Shown in pieces: positions 1 through 5,060 of a stretch of 5,060 nt of DNA. The notes under the pieces were generated by a model, which was not told the DNA's origin, did not search any database, and saw only the letters and a list, made by a program, of their open reading frames with translations. Every line of letters begins with the position of its first letter. Positions within the stretch are counted from its first letter, which is position 1. This DNA is from Sulfurospirillaceae bacterium. Lineage in GTDB: Bacteria; Campylobacterota; Campylobacteria; Campylobacterales; Sulfurospirillaceae. Location of the stretch: contig JAQWCT010000189.1 of the NCBI GenBank assembly GCA_028705785.1, positions 1 through 5,060 on the forward strand, written 5' to 3'. Position numbers and translations under genes: made by a program.

Positions 1-592
1 TACATGTAAAGATCAAGGAGATGAAAAAGACAACCAATATGTCAACGATATCATGGTGCAAGTCCGCTATATGACTGATACTATCAATGACTTTCAAAAG
101 TTCATCATGCCCTCTTCGGCTAAAACTGTTTTTGATGTGAGTGAAGCGATAGAAACGATGATGAAAATCATCGGGCATACCATCAAATACAATTACATTG
201 ATGTGAGTATCCAAAAAGAAAATGCTAAAAACCTGATGGTCAAGGGATATAAAAATGAATTTATGCAAACCCTACTCAACATCGTCAACAATGCTAAAGA
301 GCAAATCAAGGAAGCTAGAGAGCAAAAACGCATCAAACGAGGTATCATCGCCATTAAAATCTACAATGTCGGGAAAAAAGTCTGCATCGAAATAGAAGAT
401 AATGGCGGAGGCATCTCCTTAGAGCAATTCCCAAAGATATTTGAAGCCTACTTCACCACCAAAGAGCAAGGGCATGGCATCGGTCTTTACATGTCAAAAC
501 TCATCATCGAAGATAAAATGAATGGCAAGATACGCGTTAGCAATGGCAAAGAAGGCGCTTGCTTTACCATCACCTTAGGAAATGAAAAATGA
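1..592 (+). CDS. Sensor histidine kinase, C-terminal part (5' end outside window)
   Basis: The reading frame is open from base 2 to the TGA at 590-592, giving 196 residues; the ATG at 53 is internal, so this is the tail of a larger gene. The first ~45 residues look like the second dimerisation helix of a HisKA-type kinase (a Y-M-T-D-T-I-N-D-F-Q-K-F stretch, common in Campylobacterota kinases). The phosphoacceptor histidine and any sensor domain must lie upstream. The ATP-binding HATPase_c domain is complete: N box with N-I-V-N-N-A-K (about residues 93-99), G1 box D-N-G-G-G-I (133-138), F box with Y-F-T-T-K, and G2 box G-H-G-I-G-L (157-162). These residues predict an active kinase that autophosphorylates and passes phosphate to the regulator encoded next. 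The two genes overlap by four bases (ATGA), so they are co-transcribed and probably translationally coupled. The signal it senses cannot be judged from this fragment. Confidence 0.93.
   Translation, partial: TCKDQGDEKDNQYVNDIMVQVRYMTDTINDFQKFIMPSSAKTVFDVSEAIETMMKIIGHTIKYNYIDVSIQKENAKNLMVKGYKNEFMQTLLNIVNNAKEQIKEAREQKRIKRGIIAIKIYNVGKKVCIEIEDNGGGISLEQFPKIFEAYFTTKEQGHGIGLYMSKLIIEDKMNGKIRVSNGKEGACFTITLGNEK
577..580 (+). promoter_or_regulatory. Ribosome binding site of the response regulator, inside the kinase gene
   Basis: AGGA ends 8 bases before the ATG at 589 and lies within the last codons of the kinase gene. Together with the ATGA stop/start overlap it supports 589 as the true start and suggests translational coupling of the pair. 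Confidence 0.6.
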
Positions 593-1248
593 AAATCTTA
601 CTACTAGAAGATAATGAACGACTGTGTCGTATTGTCAAAAGTGCCTTGGAAAAAGAGGGATATACGGTAGATGTTTTTATGGATGGTGAAGAAGCACTTG
701 AAGTACTCAACCATGGTTATCATTGTTTTATCTTAGATATCAATGTGCCCTCCTTGGATGGCATCAGCATCTTGGAAACTTTACGCATTTACCATAAAGA
801 TATCCCTGCTATCATCATGAGCTCAAACCATGAGTTAGAAAAAATTCAAGCTTCCTATGAGATAGGCTGTGATGACTATCTTAAAAAGCCTTTTTTTATT
901 TATGAACTGGTACAAAAAGTTAAAAAACTGTGCCACAAACCCACGACGCAAAGCATCCCCTTAAAAGGAGGTTTTTCGTATGACTATGTGCATCACCTAC
1001 TGTTTAATGCTGAGCATGAAGAGATTAGACTTGCTAAAAAAGAGATTCTTTTTCTCGACCTTTTTATCAAAGACCCCCATCGCGTAGTAAGCTTTAGTGA
1101 ATTAGAAGAGTATGTGTGGGAAGGCGAAGACACCAGCGTGCTCAATATGCGCGCCCTTGTGAAACGGCTACGCAGAAAACTCCCTGATGGTGCTATCGAA
1201 ATCATCAAAGAAGTGGGTTATACTTTAGGTTATGAGGGATTACGGTAG
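589..1248 (+). CDS. OmpR/PhoB-family two-component response regulator
   Basis: This 219-residue protein has the usual length for the family. The receiver domain (about 1-115) shows the acidic pair E7/D8, the phosphoacceptor D50 in the I-L-D-I-N-V-P motif, the switch serine near S78 in I-I-M-S-S-N, and K100 followed by P101 in D-D-Y-L-K-K-P-F. The C-terminal part (about 125-219) is a winged-helix DNA-binding domain: a strand region near F-S-Y-D, the helix E-L-E-E-Y-V-W, a recognition helix around N-M-R-A-L-V-K-R-L-R-R-K-L, and the final wing I-I-K-E-V-G-Y-T-L-G. It should be phosphorylated by the kinase encoded just upstream and then bind DNA as a dimer; its targets are not visible here. The last 19 bases overlap the 3' end of the converging transglycosylase gene, and no terminator separates the two. 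Confidence 0.95.
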   Translation: MKILLLEDNERLCRIVKSALEKEGYTVDVFMDGEEALEVLNHGYHCFILDINVPSLDGISILETLRIYHKDIPAIIMSSNHELEKIQASYEIGCDDYLKKPFFIYELVQKVKKLCHKPTTQSIPLKGGFSYDYVHHLLFNAEHEEIRLAKKEILFLDLFIKDPHRVVSFSELEEYVWEGEDTSVLNMRALVKRLRRKLPDGAIEIIKEVGYTLGYEGLR

Positions 1249-1838
1249 TAAAGTTTGGTTTTATCTTTTTGGTAAGAATTGTAGAGTTTTTTAAACTCTG
1301 CAAATACTTTGGAAGAGTACGGGTTGTCATTGACCTTGCCGTTATACGCATTGATAGCATCTTTGTTGTTTTTATGTTTTTCAAAACAAGTGGCTAAGAC
1401 ATAAGCGCCCACTTGAATGTTGATTTTAGGGTCAAAAAGGTCATAAAACGATATTTTTGCTTTATCCAGTAAAGGTTTATGAATAGAATTGATTTGCATG
1501 ATGCCCATATCAAACCTTGGATAATTGTTCGTATAGAGAAAATGTACCACTTTACTGGCTTCATATTTGCTTTTATTTTTGATGGACAGGACTTGCGTAT
1601 ACTGCCTACTTTCAATGCCATTTTTTGCCAAAAAACTATTAAGATTTCGTAACTGTTCAGGTGTCATTTTAGTGTGACTAAGGGCTACCACATAGCGGTC
1701 AAGAGCACTTTCAACTTTGGCGATTGAGTACAAAAGGGTAGGTTCTATCCCATAAGTTCTGCCTACTTTCACCCAAATATTCTCCGTTGCACCCCATAAA
1801 AAAAGAGGAAAAAATAGTATATAGAAAAGTTTCACCAT
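1230..1838 (-). CDS. Exported lytic transglycosylase, SLT/VirB1-like
   Basis: The product is a 202-residue protein that should cleave the MurNAc-GlcNAc bond of peptidoglycan in the periplasm. Residues 1-17 form a signal peptide (V-K-L followed by a Phe/Leu-rich core ending W-G-A). The mature part carries the SLT signature in order: catalytic E43 in S-I-A-K-V-E-S-A, M-G-I-M-Q-I-N at 111-117, and A-Y-N-G at 164-167. About 65 residues separate the catalytic Glu from the MQIN motif, more than in plain Slt domains; VirB1/IpgF-type enzymes have a similar arrangement with D-x-G-x-M-Q-x-N. The GGGAG ribosome site at 1845-1849 supports the ATG at 1836-1838. The gene has its own minus-strand promoter and no secretion-system genes beside it, so a general wall-remodelling role is as likely as a machine-specific one. 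Confidence 0.88.
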   Translation of the reverse strand: MVKLFYILFFPLFLWGATENIWVKVGRTYGIEPTLLYSIAKVESALDRYVVALSHTKMTPEQLRNLNSFLAKNGIESRQYTQVLSIKNKSKYEASKVVHFLYTNNYPRFDMGIMQINSIHKPLLDKAKISFYDLFDPKINIQVGAYVLATCFEKHKNNKDAINAYNGKVNDNPYSSKVFAEFKKLYNSYQKDKTKLYYRNPS

Positions 1839-1867
1839 ATTTTCTCCCTTTTGTTTTAATAATGATG

Positions 1868-1876
1868 ATTATACCA
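1868..1876 (-). promoter_or_regulatory. Extended -10 promoter of the lytic transglycosylase gene
   Basis: Read on the minus strand this is TGGTATAAT: a perfect -10 hexamer (1868-1873) preceded by the TGn extension. It lies about 30 bases upstream of the start codon at 1838. No good -35 box is seen at the expected distance, which is normal for Campylobacterota sigma-70 promoters. Confidence 0.65.
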
Positions 1877-1915
1877 AATTCAATCGTTCAAAGCTATTTT
1901 TTACTTAAGCTTCGT

Positions 1916-1921
1916 TAAAAT
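1916..1921 (+). promoter_or_regulatory. Candidate -10 box of selC
   Basis: TAAAAT lies 11 bases before the first base of the tRNA and is followed by a GC-containing stretch (GCC at 1924-1926), as in many stable-RNA promoters. Upstream is a T-rich run (1896-1902) with no clear -35. Transcription would start within a few bases of the mature 5' end. The assignment rests on position and is tentative. Confidence 0.35.
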
Positions 1922-1932
1922 ATGCCTCTTTG

Positions 1933-2032
1933 TGGGGGGTATATGACTCTGGTGTGCATCACGGGCTTCAAACCCGATTGGAGGGGCAGTTGACTGTCTC
2001 TTGGTAGGTTCGATTCCTACACCCTCTCGCCA
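1933..2032 (+). tRNA. selC: tRNA-Sec (anticodon TCA), selenocysteine tRNA
   Basis: The anticodon loop CTTCAAA (1966-1972) contains TCA, which reads UGA. The long extra arm is an 8-bp hairpin (1982-1989 with 1994-2001, loop TTGA). The T arm is perfect (2004-2008 with 2016-2020, loop TTCGATT). The 3' side is an 8-base acceptor strand (2021-2028), discriminator G and an encoded CCA (2030-2032). A long extra arm, 8+5 acceptor/T stacking, TCA anticodon and G73 are the hallmarks of bacterial tRNA-Sec. Serine is charged on it and converted to selenocysteine by SelA for SelB delivery. The 5' half is irregular: the first acceptor pair would be T-C, the D stem needs a bulge, and the outermost anticodon-stem pair is A-A. 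The exact 5' end is therefore uncertain by a base or two. Confidence 0.9.
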
Positions 2033-2047
2033 TCTAACTTCAAACTG

Positions 2048-2056
2048 TGATATAAT
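2048..2056 (+). promoter_or_regulatory. Extended -10 promoter of the diguanylate cyclase gene
   Basis: TGATATAAT is a perfect -10 hexamer (2051-2056) with a TGn extension, only 15 bases after the tRNA CCA end. Its -35 region would fall in the 3' acceptor end of selC. Transcription would begin near 2063, leaving a leader of about 25 bases before the ATG at 2089. The cyclase can therefore be expressed independently of selC, although read-through from selC is possible because no terminator lies between them. Confidence 0.6.
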
Positions 2057-2083
2057 TGAGTTGTCTATTTTTTAAACGGTACC

Positions 2084-2089
2084 AAAGGA
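2084..2089 (+). promoter_or_regulatory. Ribosome binding site of the diguanylate cyclase; start ambiguous
   Basis: AAAGGA runs directly into the ATG at 2089, leaving no spacer. It sits five bases before the in-frame GTG at 2095. By spacing the GTG is the more natural start; by codon the ATG is. The difference is only two residues. Confidence 0.45.
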
Positions 2090-3885
2090 TGTGCGTGTTA
2101 AAAATTTTCATGCGCTCTACCTCTCTTCAATTCATTTTTTTTATATCCTTACTTGTCTCTTTTATGTCAGTTTATCTCTTTGAACAATTCAAATATGAAG
2201 AAAAACGCACTCAATTGCATACTATTTCTTCGACTTATGCCTATCATATTCAAAACAATGTACTCCAAGCACTTTCATCTACTTTTCCCCTTGCCGCATT
2301 GGTTCGCACACAAAATGGAGATACAAAAGGCTTTTCAAGTTTGGCAACACAACTGCTTCCTTTCTATCCTGCTATCGCTTCTTTGCAACTTGCTCCTAAT
2401 GGTATTGTGAGTCATGTCATTCCTCTCAAGGGTAATGAAAAAGCAATGGGGCATAATCTTCTCGGTGATCCTAATCGCAACAAAGAGGCTTTTTTGGCAC
2501 GAGATACGGGTAAATTGACTTTAGCAGGACCTTTTGACCTTATTCAAGGAGGTAGTGGTGCTGCGGGAAGGTTGCCTATCTATCTTGATGGGAACAATGA
2601 CCAGCCAATCTTTTGGGGATTTGCTATAGTCTTAATTCGCTTTCCTCAAATTTTAGAGTCTGTCAAGCTCAGCACACTTAGTGAACAAGACATTGCTTAT
2701 GAATTATCACGCATTCACCCTGATACCAATAAAATTCAACGCATTGCCAACTCTCAAAGCTCACTACTTGAAAACCCCATCATCCATGAAATCGAAGTTC
2801 CAAATGCCATTTGGGAATTTAAAGTGACGCCTATTAAAGCATGGAGAAACAATTTATTTATTGCCATTGAAAGCTTTTTAGCGCTTCTTTTTACTTTCCT
2901 ATTGACTGCTTTAGCTATTTTTATCCAGCATTTAAAAAATGCCAAAACAAGCCTTACCAAACTCGTTGATGAGCGAACGCTTTTACTCAATGAAAATCTT
3001 ACCCGATTAGAATTAGCACTAGGAACTGCGCGACAAGGTTGGTTCGATATTGATCTCCAAACAGGCGTTATTATTGTCAGTGAAGAATATATTAAATTGC
3101 TAGGTTATGCACCTTTAGAATTTCACACCACGCTTGAAACATGGGAAAATGAAAACCTACACCCTGACGATAAAGCATCCGTCCTTCACACGCTTGCTCT
3201 CATCCAACAAAGTGACAAATCGTATGAAGTCGAGTATAGACGAAAAACAAAAGATGGTGATTGGTTGTGGACTCGTCTATCTGGAAAAACTTCCCAATGG
3301 GATAAAACAGGTAAACCTATACGATGTATTGGTATTTTGATGGATATCACGCAACAAAAAGAGCAACAAAAACAACTTGAGATTATGGCACATTATGACC
3401 TTTTGACCAAACTCCCCAACCGAGCACTTTTTACTGACCATTTTAACAAAGCACTTGCAAGAAGTAAAAGAAAAGGTACCCTGCTTGCGGTTTGTTTTTT
3501 GGATTTAGACCATTTCAAAATCATCAATGATACTTACGGGCATGACATAGGAGACCTACTACTCATTGAGGTCACAAAACGCATTCAAGAGAGTATCCGA
3601 GAAGAAGATACACTCTCTCGTCAAGGCGGAGATGAATTTATCCTTTTACTCAGTGATATCGAGCATCTTAGCCAATGCGAACAAACACTCAAACGCATTC
3701 TTAAGGCACTCTATCTTCCTTATGAATTTCATCAACCTACACTTTATATTAGCGCCTCAATCGGTGTTACCCTCTATCCAGATGATGATGCCAACCTAGA
3801 CACACTCATTAGACATGCAGACCAAGCGATGTATAAAGCTAAACTCAATGGTCGCAATAACTATCATTTGTTTTCTTCATCCTAA
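2089..3885 (+). CDS. Membrane diguanylate cyclase with CHASE, PAS and GGDEF domains
   Basis: This 598-residue enzyme should make c-di-GMP from two GTP. Order: membrane helix at about 13-32; extracytoplasmic CHASE domain at about 35-250, with family-typical G-P-F-D-L (147-151), the following Q-G-G and G-R-L-P-I-Y-L; second membrane helix at about 256-280; PAS/PAC at about 307-421 (G-W-F-D-I-D near 317, H-P-D-D, and E-Y-R-R with D-G-D-W-L-W); GGDEF at about 433-593. The catalytic domain looks intact: D-L-L-T-K-L-P-N-R, metal ligand D472, N480/D481, and G-G-D-E-F at 513-517. R504-x-x-D507 lies five residues before it, a full inhibitory I-site. No EAL domain follows. An upstream in-frame TTG at 2056 overlaps the -10 box and is unlikely as a start. 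ATG 2089 is chosen, but GTG 2095 is better spaced from AAAGGA (2084-2089). Confidence 0.92.
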   Translation: MCVLKIFMRSTSLQFIFFISLLVSFMSVYLFEQFKYEEKRTQLHTISSTYAYHIQNNVLQALSSTFPLAALVRTQNGDTKGFSSLATQLLPFYPAIASLQLAPNGIVSHVIPLKGNEKAMGHNLLGDPNRNKEAFLARDTGKLTLAGPFDLIQGGSGAAGRLPIYLDGNNDQPIFWGFAIVLIRFPQILESVKLSTLSEQDIAYELSRIHPDTNKIQRIANSQSSLLENPIIHEIEVPNAIWEFKVTPIKAWRNNLFIAIESFLALLFTFLLTALAIFIQHLKNAKTSLTKLVDERTLLLNENLTRLELALGTARQGWFDIDLQTGVIIVSEEYIKLLGYAPLEFHTTLETWENENLHPDDKASVLHTLALIQQSDKSYEVEYRRKTKDGDWLWTRLSGKTSQWDKTGKPIRCIGILMDITQQKEQQKQLEIMAHYDLLTKLPNRALFTDHFNKALARSKRKGTLLAVCFLDLDHFKIINDTYGHDIGDLLLIEVTKRIQESIREEDTLSRQGGDEFILLLSDIEHLSQCEQTLKRILKALYLPYEFHQPTLYISASIGVTLYPDDDANLDTLIRHADQAMYKAKLNGRNNYHLFSSS

Positions 3886-3897
3886 AAAGAATATAAT
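3868..3897 (+). promoter_or_regulatory. Promoter of the FecR-like gene
   Basis: A perfect TATAAT lies at 3892-3897, just after the stop codon of the cyclase. A weak TTGTTT -35 candidate at 3868-3873 is 18 bases upstream, inside the cyclase's last codons. The predicted start near 3904 leaves about 22 bases of leader before the ATG at 3926. The gene can therefore be expressed independently of the cyclase, with read-through also possible because no terminator is seen. Confidence 0.55.
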
Positions 3898-3925
3898 TGA
3901 TCGATATAAATCATAGGGATATTTC

Positions 3926-4510
3926 ATGAACAGAAGACAATCTATCATCACACTAGGCACGCTTTTTGCCTCGCTCCCCCTTGCTTTGTACGCCAATGAT
4001 AACGGTGCTTTGGTCATCGAATCGGACAAGGAAGAAACTAAATTTAAAATTGGCAAAGATGCCTTTTTGCTCCGTCCCAATAGCAAAATAGAGCTCTCTC
4101 ACGATGGTACTTTTACCAAAGCGCTGACACTTTTAGGTGGTGGGGTGATGGGTGTTTTTGGTGGTGGCGATAAAGTCCTTAAAACCAAAACTTTTACCGC
4201 AGGCATTAGAGGAACAGGCGTTTATCTGCAAGAGTACGCTAAAGATGCCGTCTATAGCTGTTTGTGCTATGGAAAAGGTGACTATAAGTACAACGATTCT
4301 GGTGAGGTTTTATTTTCGCTTGATTCCATCTACCACGATAAACCTGTGCAAATCGTCCAAGCTCAAAATGGAAAACTTGAATACGAAATCTCAAAACTAG
4401 ACAACCACAACGATGATGAACTTCGAGCCTTAGAAAAAATGTGCGAAAGAGAAGTCCCTTTTGAGGCATTTTTGAAAGCGCAAAAAGTCAAAAGTACCTA
4501 TAAACGCTAG
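3926..4510 (+). CDS. Exported FecR-like domain protein with CxCYG motif
   Basis: The product has 194 residues. The N-terminus M-N-R-R-Q-S-I-I-T-L-G with a hydrophobic stretch to about A23 is an export signal; the paired arginines partly resemble a twin-arginine leader (consensus S-R-R-x-F-L-K). The body resembles a FecR-type beta domain: I-G-K-D-A-F-L-L-R-P-N-S-K-I-E-L-S, a glycine-rich turn (71-81), then K-T-F-T-A-G-I-R-G-T-G (88-98). C112-L-C114-Y-G and H137-D138-K-P follow, which I recall as conserved marks of a FecR-like subfamily with C-x-C-Y-G and H-H-D-x-P motifs. A further Cys lies at 173. It has no membrane-spanning anti-sigma N-terminus and no sigma factor gene beside it, so calling it an anti-sigma regulator would be wrong; its function is unknown. 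AGGGA at 3915-3919, six bases before the ATG, supports the start. Confidence 0.75.
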   Translation: MNRRQSIITLGTLFASLPLALYANDNGALVIESDKEETKFKIGKDAFLLRPNSKIELSHDGTFTKALTLLGGGVMGVFGGGDKVLKTKTFTAGIRGTGVYLQEYAKDAVYSCLCYGKGDYKYNDSGEVLFSLDSIYHDKPVQIVQAQNGKLEYEISKLDNHNDDELRALEKMCEREVPFEAFLKAQKVKSTYKR

Positions 4511-4524
4511 CGCATTAAGGCGCT
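4509..4524. terminator. Small hairpin spanning two converging stop codons, possible bidirectional terminator
   Basis: AGCGC (4509-4513) and GCGCT (4520-4524) are inverted repeats with a six-base loop. The hairpin sits exactly between the stop of the FecR-like gene (4508-4510) and the stop of the cupin gene (4515-4517). The stem is only 5 bp and the following T tract is broken (TTTGGTTT), so it is at best a weak terminator for either direction. Confidence 0.35.
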
Positions 4525-4940
4525 TTGGTTTGAGAAAGTGCTTGACCTTGTACACCTGCATAAAACACCACAATCTCAGCAGTCTCTTCACCCTCATTAA
4601 CACCATAGTGCCATTTATCAACAACCTCAATAAGCGCTTCACCTGCTTTGAGATATAAGACTTTTTTGTCTTCGGTGATAACCGTCAAGACTCCTTTAAG
4701 CAAAACCCCTGCATTAATCAAAGGATGTTGGTGTAAAGGCAATGTTGTTTTAGGCGCAATGGCAATTTTCAAAATAGTGATTTCAGGTTTTCCAACTGGA
4801 TAATTGGGCAAAACATTTCCATCCCAACTTAATGTAGATTTGGCTAACACATCCACTTTGACACCACTAGACTCCGCCGCAAATGCAAACTGCGATACCA
4901 TCGCAATTATCAACAAACCCAGATAAGCTCTTTTCATCAT
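4515..4940 (-). CDS. Exported small cupin-domain protein
   Basis: The product has 140-141 residues and a clear signal peptide (M-K-R, a hydrophobic core, then A-F-A before A-E-S, cleavage near residue 21-22). The remainder is a single Cupin_2 beta-barrel. Motif 1 is L-P-L-H70-Q-H72-P followed by N76-A-G-V-L-L-K-G; motif 2 is A-G100-E-A-L-I-E, then W-H111-Y-G-V-N115. H70, H72 and H111 are likely metal ligands. The usual motif-1 glutamate is replaced by N76; as I recall, small exported cupins with an N-A-G motif share this, so it is probably a subfamily trait. Catalysis cannot be predicted; binding a small ligand or metal in the periplasm is plausible. Two ATGs are adjacent (4940 and 4937); AAAGGA at 4944-4949 is closer to optimal for the second. 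The gene follows another gene's stop by under 13 bases, so it is probably in an operon with it. Confidence 0.85.
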   Translation of the reverse strand: MMKRAYLGLLIIAMVSQFAFAAESSGVKVDVLAKSTLSWDGNVLPNYPVGKPEITILKIAIAPKTTLPLHQHPLINAGVLLKGVLTVITEDKKVLYLKAGEALIEVVDKWHYGVNEGEETAEIVVFYAGVQGQALSQTKAP

Positions 4941-4943
4941 CTA

Positions 4944-4949
4944 TCCTTT
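4944..4949 (-). promoter_or_regulatory. Ribosome binding site of the cupin gene
   Basis: AAAGGA on the minus strand leaves three bases before the ATG at 4940 and six before the ATG at 4937. The spacing favours 4937 as the start, which shortens the protein to 140 residues. The site directly abuts the stop codon of the upstream gene (4950-4952). Confidence 0.5.
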
Positions 4950-5060
4950 TTATAAAGTGTAAAACTTCTCCACAAATGCAACGATTTTGTCCAAAACTCT
5001 TGGTAAAATGGTTTTGCGCTCTAGGAGTTTTGGTTTGACTTTGAGCGTTTTTGCCACATC
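4950..5060 (-). CDS. C-terminal 36 codons of an upstream gene (partial, product unknown)
   Basis: On the minus strand a frame is open from the right edge to a TAA at 4950-4952. It reads D-V-A-K-T-L-K-V-K-P-K-L-L-E-R-K and onward to a final amphipathic helix with V-L-D-K-I-V-A-F-V-E-K-F-Y. The Lys/Leu/Val-rich helical composition looks like real protein, and the frame ends just before the cupin's ribosome site, as expected for genes in one operon. Of the other minus frames, one stops within 40 bases; the other stays open but is rich in Cys and Gln and looks unnatural. The Asp-Val-Ala-Lys start and the charged tail are reminiscent of the C-terminus of some short-chain dehydrogenases, but that is a weak resemblance and no product should be named from it. 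Confidence 0.6.
   Translation of the reverse strand, partial: DVAKTLKVKPKLLERKTILPRVLDKIVAFVEKFYTL

Noticed and set aside
590..592. TGA ending the kinase frame as a possible selenocysteine codon, given selC in the window
   Set aside because: The frame beyond it gives only four codons before a TAG, and the ATGA overlap with the regulator explains it as a normal stop.
993..1208. Minus-strand open frame of 71 codons inside the regulator gene
   Set aside because: It lies wholly opposite the well-supported winged-helix coding region, is rich in Ser and Arg, and has no recognisable domain: a shadow frame.
2056..2088. TTG at 2056 as the start of the cyclase
   Set aside because: It lies within the TATAAT box, so it would precede the transcription start, and it has no ribosome site. 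ATG 2089 or GTG 2095 is better.
1839..2088. Integrated element or attachment site at selC, a known integration hotspot
   Set aside because: No integrase gene and no direct repeat of the tRNA 3' end is seen in the window; the downstream gene is an ordinary chromosomal-type signalling gene.
4430..4642. Minus-strand frame of 70 codons across the FecR-like and cupin 3' ends
   Set aside because: It overlaps two well-supported genes and its composition (repeated Leu-Arg) looks like out-of-frame sequence.
5008..5060. Plus-strand open frame starting with ATG at the right edge
   Set aside because: It is short, has no ribosome site, and is opposite the more protein-like minus-strand frame that ends before the cupin gene.

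Overview
The window looks like ordinary chromosomal DNA from a Campylobacterota (epsilonproteobacterial) genome, perhaps a Sulfurospirillum-like one. I infer this from the AT-rich, lysine-rich coding style, the style of the histidine kinase and response regulator, the near-perfect TATAAT -10 boxes with weak -35 boxes, and a selenocysteine tRNA. The genus is a guess from style; no marker gene here settles it.

Layout, left to right. (1) The C-terminal part of a sensor histidine kinase runs in from the left edge and is followed, with an ATGA overlap, by its OmpR/PhoB-type response regulator (1-1248, +). (2) A small exported lytic transglycosylase lies on the minus strand (1230-1838); its 3' end overlaps the end of the regulator gene by 19 bases. 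(3) A roughly 250-base intergenic region (1839-2088) carries a minus-strand promoter for the transglycosylase, selC (tRNA-Sec, about 1933-2032, +) and an extended -10 promoter for the next gene. (4) A membrane diguanylate cyclase with CHASE, PAS and GGDEF domains (2089-3885, +) follows. (5) A small exported FecR-like protein with its own promoter comes next (3926-4510, +). (6) On the minus strand, converging on it, are an exported cupin protein (4515-4937 or 4940) and, just upstream of that, the last 36 codons of another gene running off the right edge (4950-5060).

How the parts fit together. The kinase and regulator form a translationally coupled two-component system whose signal and targets are not visible. 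The CHASE-PAS-GGDEF protein should turn an extracytoplasmic ligand and a cytoplasmic PAS cue into c-di-GMP, with feedback inhibition through an intact I-site. selC implies that the organism makes selenoproteins, although none is encoded here. The transglycosylase, the FecR-like protein and the cupin are all predicted to act beyond the inner membrane. I see no mobile element, CRISPR array, rRNA or phage gene, and no convincing new multi-gene system. The points most worth checking are the irregular helices of selC, the FecR-like protein with its CxCYG motif and twin-arginine-like leader, and the partial gene at the right edge.
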